DNA of 64,000 bases, from contig NC_084664.1 of NCBI RefSeq assembly GCF_028389875.1, positions 39,256,323 through 39,320,322 on the forward strand, read 5' to 3'. The DNA comes from Rhea pennata (lineage: Eukaryota > Chordata > Aves > Rheiformes > Rheidae). Positions 57,307 to 64,000 of this stretch are shown piece after piece. The stretch's first letter is position 1, and each line of letters starts with the position of its first letter. The notes below the pieces were generated by a model, which was not told the DNA's origin, did not search any database, and worked only from the letters and a program-made list of their open reading frames with translations. A program made the position numbers and the translations under genes.

Positions 57307-60300
57307 CTGCAAGTAAGAGATCCTAGTGTTAAAGGTCATTTGAAACAAACTCAATAGACATTTGCTTTCCTCAATAAAAATGATTTTTTTATTTAGTTTT
57401 AATTCAAGGGTTAGTTTCACTACAAATATCTAAGATTTAAAAAAGGAGTAAATCAGATAGCTTCAGATCGTTTGTGCCTACAAGTTTGTAGCTATTACCT
57501 GCAGAAGAGAGGCTCTGCTATTTTACATGCCTAATAGGTTTCTTTCTAAAGGATGTTTCACCACTGAGCTAATAACCCACAGCATCCTGGCAGACAATCT
57601 GCACTGTGTGGAAACCAAGAAAATGAAAAGCAGCACAAACACAGGCAGAGGAAGCAATCCTACAGTATTATTCTAATTTTTTTCTTCAGGTTAGCAGAGA
57701 ACTAATGAGGTCTGGCTGATGCACATGCCTGTATTCACCCACTGTGAAGGCAACAGTGCTAAAAGAGAAAATGTAGAAAGATCAGATTGTTTGTTCTGCA
57801 TGTTTGGATAGAAGGCATGTTATGTTGGCAATTTGCACAGTGCACATGTTCAAATACATTTTTTAAGCAAGTTATCCAAGTATTCTGTAGTGTCCAGAAA
57901 GGGACCTTGTCTTTGTGTGAAGGGACAACTATGTGACTGTGTGAAGAGCCTCTGCATGGAGCTACTCTAAAGCGGCTCCAAAGGCTTATCTTATCCAGAA
58001 GCCCGTAGTTCCCAGAGAACTAGTATTGGCAAGGTGAAACCAGCATTTTGAAACCTTCACAAACCTTTCAAAGCCAGTTGAGAGGCTGAAAAGCACCAAA
58101 TGTATCCCCTGATCTGCTTGTATTAAACCATAAATATGTCAAAGAAGCCAAAATTGATTTTAGATTATGTTTTTAAAGACTTAATATTTAAAATAAAGTG
58201 ATAAAGACTACAACAAACTGTAAAATGTTCTGAGCAATTTGCATAAAAGCTTTCTGAGGAGAAAGCATGAAGCTGCCTTTTGCAGCACTCACCACAAGAC
58301 TTACCACAACCGCCATTTCAGGAGACCTGTTTTAACTACTATTAAAAAAAAGAGAGAACCAGCTATACCTTGAAATACTGATACAATAGGTACAACATGG
58401 AAAAGTCTGACAAATGTGCCATTAACTTATCTGCTTCATTGGTCAAAAATTGACCAATTCATTAATTGACCTTCCCAAGAAAAGCTAGAGCATGTGCCAA
58501 GCCACTGGTGAGCCATCTTACAAAAGTTTAATAAGAACTTGGGAAAATGCACGGAATTTCTTCAGTGGTATCCAAGGTGATGCAAACTCAGTGATGGGTT
58601 TAGGAGGAAATGTTTGGTACTTTCCACACTACATAAATCATCTCATCTGGACATGCAGGAAATTCAACTGTGGTCCAGAAGCCTTTTTTTTTTCCACTAC
58701 AACCACGTCTGTACCAAAATTGCTCAAGAGAAGGATATGCTCATAAATTTTTGATTTTAGCTATTTAGTTCTTAATCAAAGAGGCCACTAAAACTAAGTT
58801 TGCTACATTGCAATGATGCAGCAATGCTCTTTCCTTCTGCTAGACAGAACTTAATGTAAAAAAAATAATCCCACTAATAGGTAGAAACTGGCTTTCACAA
58901 CATTCTTCTTGTTTTGATTTTGAGGAAGCTAACTTTCTCCTTTCTCTAATTTTAAAAATATTTAAGTGAAAGGTGACATCTCAATTTTACAGCTCAGCTG
59001 TTACAATTCAGACACCTGTATATTTTCCTCTTTGATTTTCAGAACACCCACAACACTCTCTTTAATTCAAAGCTCTCTTTGACAGAAGGTAGGAGCAGGG
59101 CTCTGAATGTAACGAGGATTAAACTATAGGAGACTCTGTGTGTGTCTGCACATGTGTGCATACATATATTTATACATATAGAAGTGTACATGTTGTATCT
59201 CACAAAAATCTATACAGCTAGTTTCTGCTGAAATAAGCCTCACCGGTTATAGAGTGAAAGAACTTCACTGGCTGAAAACTGCATTAATAAGAATACTTCT
59301 TTATTATAAAAAAAAGCAAAATAAATTTTACAACTCCTTGCGTGTTTCCTTTTCTGTTTATCTGCCTAAAATGATCAACAGTTGGTTGCTGCACATAGAT
59401 AGGATGGATCAGTTTCCAGCACTAAAATTTCCTTTCAGTCTTATCAATCTATTTCCCTCCTCAAAGTGTTTATCTACAAATGTTTTAAACATACTGTATT
59501 ACAAGTTGCTAAACTCCCAAATCAATAGATCTGAGAGCCTGGGAGTTTGTATGTGCGCAACAGTCAGTAACTTAATCAAATGCTTTTTTGGCATCTTTTA
59601 AGTGACTTGTAACAACCATTTCCAGCTGTTGAACAAGTCTTGCAAATCTTTCTGTAACTCTCATCAGTGTGCCCCATTTTTCTTGACCTTTGGACCAAAA
59701 ATGGATTTCATTAATTTCTCCTACCATGTATGTCCATCTATTTAATAATGCCTACAAGTAAATTCTTTTATCAGCCAGACATTATTAAATAAGTTTTAAA
59801 ATATGTAAATGAAAAAATCATTTTTGGTGGTATGCATCTGTTTCTACAGCACAAGAAATCAGTATCATACTGACTTATCTATTTGAAGACACACAATGGT
59901 TTATAGGTTCCCATCTCGTCCATTAAGCCCACACAAAATGGTAGCAAAAGAATGACTGAATACAGCCATTCAGCCCTCATCCCAAGACCCCCTTAATCAC
60001 CTGAAAACAGAAAAACCAAGAAAAATGGGCTTTGGAAGAGGATCACAGGATAATCTAGGCTGCAGCTAAGCTAATAAGAGAGGGTAAATCCTAAATCACA
60101 GCCAGGCTACTAGCAGCTCGCTCCTACTTTGGTCAGTTCAAATATTTTCCTGATCCAAAGCTAAAAGCTAAAAGATGACTTTTCGGAAAACCAGACTCCA
60201 AACCAGTGAAGGCTTTTTAGATGAAAACAACTTGTGCTTCTCCAGAACGCTGCATGGAGCGCTGCCGTTCAGCATGACGGGTTTGGGCTGCAGTTCCCAC

Positions 60301-61940
60301 AACTACACGTTTAAACAGGGAGATGGGAATACAGCCACGCATCCACACACACACACGGGCCAGGAGCTGTCAACGACCTTCTCAGTTATTTTAGCTGGGT
60401 TCCGATACTTTTTTTGTTAAATTCTAGCAGAAGTCATCAGCATTCAAGCCACAGCTATAAACACCAGCCAAGATCAGGCTGGCCCTGTGCTAGGCTCCAT
60501 CTACACGAGCAGCTAAGAAGCGATCACAGTCTAAATGGAAAAGACAGGCAGTGGGCGAGAGACAACAGTGCTGCTTCCACCTTGCAGGTAGCGAATATGG
60601 GCAGAGGGTTTTAGGTCACGTACGGAGGTTTAGGGCAGAGCTGCAAAGATAAATCTACATCTCTTCTGCTGACATGAGATTAGCAGAGAAGGAAATACAG
60701 GAACTTGCACGTCACTTGAGCATTTTCTGTTTCTTTCATTTGAACTGTTCAATTCATTGGGTCTTGCTGCTGTTTTGCCAAGCTCCTGTATCACAGAAAA
60801 GTTGAACAGGCCATTCTTACTTCCTTGGGAAATCAATTAAAGTATTAAAACACTGCCAGCAAAGAAAAAAAAAAAAAAAAGACAGGTAGCCAAGGTTATT
60901 TACCTTAGATTCTTTCTTCCTTGCTTTCTGGGGCAAAGAAGGTCTCTGAAGAAAAACAATTTGCTTCGTGGATAGATTCCCCTCCCTGAAAAGAAACAAA
61001 TACATGCTCCTGAGAATGATTAAATCCACATGCAGCCATTCAAAGCCCCAAATCCATCTCAGTCATTTATTTCTACAGGTTAAAGACGAATACAATGAAT
61101 AATGACCTAAACGCAGCCCGTCCCCAGCGTCCTTAAGCAGCAAGGCAGGAGGCACCAGCAAATGCCACCTGCCTTTACACAGGGGTGCCCTGCTGCACGG
61201 TCAACTTGGCCCGTGCCACTGACATTATAAACGGGCTACCGAAAGCCAGAAGGGAGGGTGAGAAGACATGCACCTTTAAGATCCAGGGCTTACAAACCAT
61301 AATGATGACTTTCCGTTCACTGGTGTATTTAAACATATATTGAATACTGGCTTTCCCCCAGCATGGATGGCCTTTCTGTGGTTGGGGTTTTTACGGGCAG
61401 TATCAGTCTTCATTTGGCTCTCTTGCAGAAACAGGCATATTTTTATTTTTTTAAGATAAAAAATCAGGACTGATTATGTTCATGTATATATAAATGCATT
61501 CTTGACCAAAGAAATAATCAACTGGGAACAAAAAACTCGGAATGCGCATTCCCAGTGGTTAACAGTTGGGATGACTGCTTTTCACCAGTCACCAAGTGTG
61601 TTTTGTACATTTTTATTTAAAACCCCACAAATGTTACTAAGAGCGACGCAGACCCCCAGGGCTACCATCGAGACGCTGCATCCCGCCAGCACCAGGCAGG
61701 CAGCGACTACGAACAAAACGAGTTTTGACAGCGAGGCAACGCGTGACTCCAAACCATAGGGCAGGTTTGGACTTTGCTCTAGGGCCTTCCCGGGCGCCTG
61801 CTCCCCGCCGGGGACCGGCGCACATCGCCCCCGTACCTGTTGGTCTTCACCACGGGGGTGGGAAGGACGCAGGTGAGCTGCCAGCCGTAGGCTGCCAGGG
61901 AGTTCAGCAGCGGCACGTAATCCGCCTGCACCTCGGCTCC
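56878..61940 (-). CDS. RFTN1: RFTN1 (raftlin), last three coding exons
   Basis: Raftlin is an acylated protein of plasma-membrane lipid rafts, involved in B-cell receptor signalling and in TLR ligand uptake. Exons in transcription order are 61,940-61,837, 60,985-60,904 and 57,306-56,878. They join in frame to about 204 C-terminal residues of a protein that is 578 aa in human; the rest, including the N-terminal acylation site, lies right of the window. The first two exons encode the well-conserved DYVPLLNSLAAYGWQLTCVL, TPVVKTN, LSTKQIVFLQRPSLPQK and KKESK. The last exon starts FHWRFSKEDMHNKQ and continues as a diverged acidic, Ser/Gly-rich tail (for example AEEEQEFEIAENTRNLEAQ) ending in DTDFSCE. 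The GC-rich coding part stands out from its AT-rich 3' UTR. The gene converges on OXNAD1. Confidence 0.94.
57307..60903 (-). other. RFTN1: RFTN1 last intron (3.6 kb)
   Basis: AT-rich intron. Holds a TG/TA-rich stretch near 59,137-59,195 and an A16 tract at 60,865-60,880. No exon or recognisable transposon. Confidence 0.7.
60904..60985 (-). CDS. RFTN1: RFTN1 exon (second from last)
   Basis: Acceptor ttttcag before 60,985; donor TCTAAG|GTAAAT after 60,904. Encodes R-EGNLSTKQIVFLQRPSLP, then QKARKKESK. A U16 tract follows the donor in the intron, starting at intron position 24. Confidence 0.95.
60986..61836 (-). other. RFTN1: RFTN1 intron
   Basis: 851 bp between two coding exons, with a GC-rich end near the upstream exon. 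No other feature seen. Confidence 0.8.
61837..61940 (-). CDS. RFTN1: RFTN1 exon (third from last)
   Basis: Acceptor tttccccag before 61,940; donor AACAG|GTACGG after 61,837. 34 codons plus two bases: GAEVQADYVPLLNSLAAYGW, then QLTCVLPTPVVKTN. Very well conserved with human raftlin as I recall it. Confidence 0.95.
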
Positions 61941-64000
61941 CTGGGGAAAGGAAGGGGGAGAGGGAAAAAAACCCCAGCAGTTAGCATCATCACTTGGCGT
62001 GTGACATTCAGTCTGACTTAAAAAGAAAAAGACAAGACAGAAAGAAAGGGAAAAAAAAGTAGAAAAATGTGTGAGGGGGTTTTCTGGCGAGGAGAGAGGT
62101 GTTTTTGCCCTGAAATGCAAAGTTGCTTTGTGCATGCAGCTAAGCAGGAAGGAAAACATTCAAAAACACGAGACAAAAGACTCGATCAGCCCAAACCATT
62201 GACCGGGTTGGTTTAAAGGAGTAAACATGCGATTTTGCTTGTACGCCGCCTGCATCCTGCCTCTCTAGGGCTCCACAGCCACATGGCATCTGGGCTCTCC
62301 ACAGCCAAACAGGACCAATTCGCTCCCCCCGCACAAACCGGCCCCGGCAACTTTCAGTGGGGCTAAATAAGAGGAGCCAAAAAACAATCATCTCCTTCCA
62401 AGCAAAAAGATATTCAAGTAGTTAAACAAACAAACAAAAAAACAAACCAAAAAAAATAAAAAAGGGTAACGCCGCCTGGTCCGGATTCTGCGCTTGCCTA
62501 GGCGGGACCGGCGCTCACATCAACCAGGTCACTCCGCAGCGGCGGCTCAAGGGCAGCAGAGGGAAAATACAAATACAGGTCTAGCACAGGTCTAATCCCT
62601 TCCATCATGCACAGAAAACACACAAGCGTTGCCTTAAAACTTTTTATCCACTGATAAACTGATTTTATCCCACCGCCGATTTTACACAGTTAGGTCCTTG
62701 CTACTTTTCTCCCTGCTGAATAGCAAACGCTGTAATTCTCCCATGGAGAAAGACTGCTGATTTCAACCGACTGCTCCAGGGGGGCAGCTAATCGCCCAGG
62801 CTCTCACTAATTTAATAAATACATACCGCAGCACATTTACTGGTTTTTAATTTTAATAAATACAGAGCAGGCAAATAGTAACTATTAGTCTCTACAAACT
62901 TAACTATATACCATTAGAATAACAGTTATATTTGCCCCATGCATGTACACTGGTTTTATGCGCTTGCAAGCTATTTTAATTGCCTATTCTCAAAACGCGG
63001 TGAGGTACAATAGTTTTCCCAGTAAATTATAATCAGAACAGTTCCAAAAAATCCACTTATTCTGAGTAACAGTCATTTGATTCAGAATTAATTCAAATCT
63101 GGCTGTAGTATTTCAAAGTATTTTAGTGATTTCCAATCTCAACTATTCTTTTCGTCTAATGAGAGTAATTTAGGTCACTTGATATCTTCATAACTGAATG
63201 ATTGCCTGATTATACCTATTAAAAACCTGATCTTCGCTGCAAATGCAAATAGCTGAAGGAGCTATACCACTCCTGCTAAAAAGGAGAATATTTAGAAAAA
63301 TCTCCTGCAGAAAGTGCATGCAAGATCTCACTGAACTAACCTTGCTTGTGATTTCTGTGCAGACACTTTCAGGGGCTTATCGAGCTACGGCTGCTTTACT
63401 CCACCACCCCGTCCAGACCAGCATTCCTCGTAGAGAAGGAGATGCCCTGCAAGGGGAGGGCAGTACCGAATGGTGTCTGATGCACCTGCTCGGAAGCTGC
63501 CAGGGCTCCTCACGCAGCCGTGATCGTGGCAGATTCAGAGTCTCCACAGATTCCCGTTTCCCTCCTTGCTCTTCCCACCCTGTCCTTGCTGTAAGATGGG
63601 TGTTTCCTTCCTCTTTCCAGTTCTTAGACAAGAGCATCCAAAGAGGATGACACATCTAGATGCCTTTAACAACTAATGTCTAAAGAAAGCAGATTAATAA
63701 CATGCTGCGATTTATCAAATCGGTCAATAATGCCTCCTACGTTTAACAGTGCTCCGAAAATAAAGATTAAAATATGCAACATTAGGAATATTAAGTATGG
63801 ATGAGAGCCATCTGCCATCACAGCCCTGCCACGAGGCACCAGGAAAGACCCACAAAAGCATCTGACCAAAACATTCCCTCTGTCAAACAGTGTTTGCAGG
63901 GGAAAAAAACAGAAGCAGCTCACTCATACCCAGAGCGTGAGGACAGCAGGTCAGGAAAGACGGGCAGAGCAAACCTTCATTGTGCCCCAAGCAACATCTC
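61941..64000 (-). other. RFTN1: RFTN1 intron running off the window
   Basis: The next upstream exon should encode the segment just before the DYVPLLNSL region; I could not find it here. The ORFs 63,243-63,650 (+) and 63,666-63,923 (-) show no raftlin similarity. An A-rich (CAAA)n-like stretch lies at 62,423-62,465, with a small CpG-rich spot just after it. Confidence 0.6.
62423..62465. repeat. A-rich (CAAA)n-like low-complexity tract
   Basis: Repeated AAAC units grading into an A-run in an RFTN1 intron. Confidence 0.85.

Noticed and set aside
63666-63923. Possible upstream RFTN1 exon or membrane protein (hydrophobic 85-codon ORF)
   Set aside because: It does not match the raftlin sequence expected before the DYVPLLNSL exon and lacks fitting splice sites.
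1-64000. Prokaryotic-type systems (CRISPR, operons, phage, toxin-antitoxin) and tRNA/rRNA genes
   Set aside because: The window is intron-rich vertebrate DNA. No direct-repeat array, Shine-Dalgarno-led gene cluster, tRNA-like or rRNA-like segment was seen.

Overview
This window is an ordinary stretch of vertebrate nuclear DNA, almost certainly from a bird. The evidence is AT-rich introns with GT-AG splice sites, a CpG island at a divergent promoter, several CR1 LINE copies (two ending in the sauropsid-type CR1 3' terminus), and compact spacing. The gene order GALNT15 - DPH3 - OXNAD1 - RFTN1 is the order I know from human 3p25. The species cannot be named from the sequence alone. There is no operon, phage, plasmid or CRISPR content.

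Layout. (1) 1-13,191: the 3' half of GALNT15 on the + strand. Seven coding exons encode about 333 C-terminal residues (end of the catalytic domain plus the ricin-type lectin domain), followed by a short 3' UTR. (2) 13.2-27.7 kb: intergenic, AT-rich, with a few GC-rich patches, a perfect CRE palindrome, a possible regulatory block near 18.25 kb and an old CR1. (3) 27.7-30.1 kb: DPH3 on the - strand, complete, three coding exons, 82 aa, with a long inferred 3' UTR. (4) 29.7-30.7 kb: a CpG island shared head to head by DPH3 and OXNAD1, with an NRF1 palindrome, a TCACGTGA E-box and a GC box. (5) 34.5-49.4 kb: OXNAD1 on the + strand, seven coding exons that splice into an uninterrupted 316-aa frame. 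Its introns hold a degraded CR1, a CR1 with a 370-codon open frame and a short CR1 3' end in the opposite orientation. (6) 49.6-54.9 kb: gap between converging genes, with one unexplained 182-codon ORF and one exon-like segment. (7) 54.9-64.0 kb: the 3' end of RFTN1 (raftlin) on the - strand, its last three coding exons, with the rest of the gene beyond the right edge.

The four genes do not form a pathway: a Golgi O-glycosyltransferase, a diphthamide and tRNA-modification zinc/iron protein, a mitochondrial-type FAD/NAD oxidoreductase and a lipid-raft protein. The only clear regulatory link is the shared DPH3/OXNAD1 promoter. All exon joins were checked by reading frame across each junction. 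I found no new system. The most testable observations are: an OXNAD1 exon flanked by inverted CR1 sequences; DPH3 intron 1, which is open and a multiple of three; a CR1 ORF whose reverse-transcriptase FADD box reads FAAD; a WGAEN variant in GALNT15; and the unexplained ORF at 53.8-54.3 kb.
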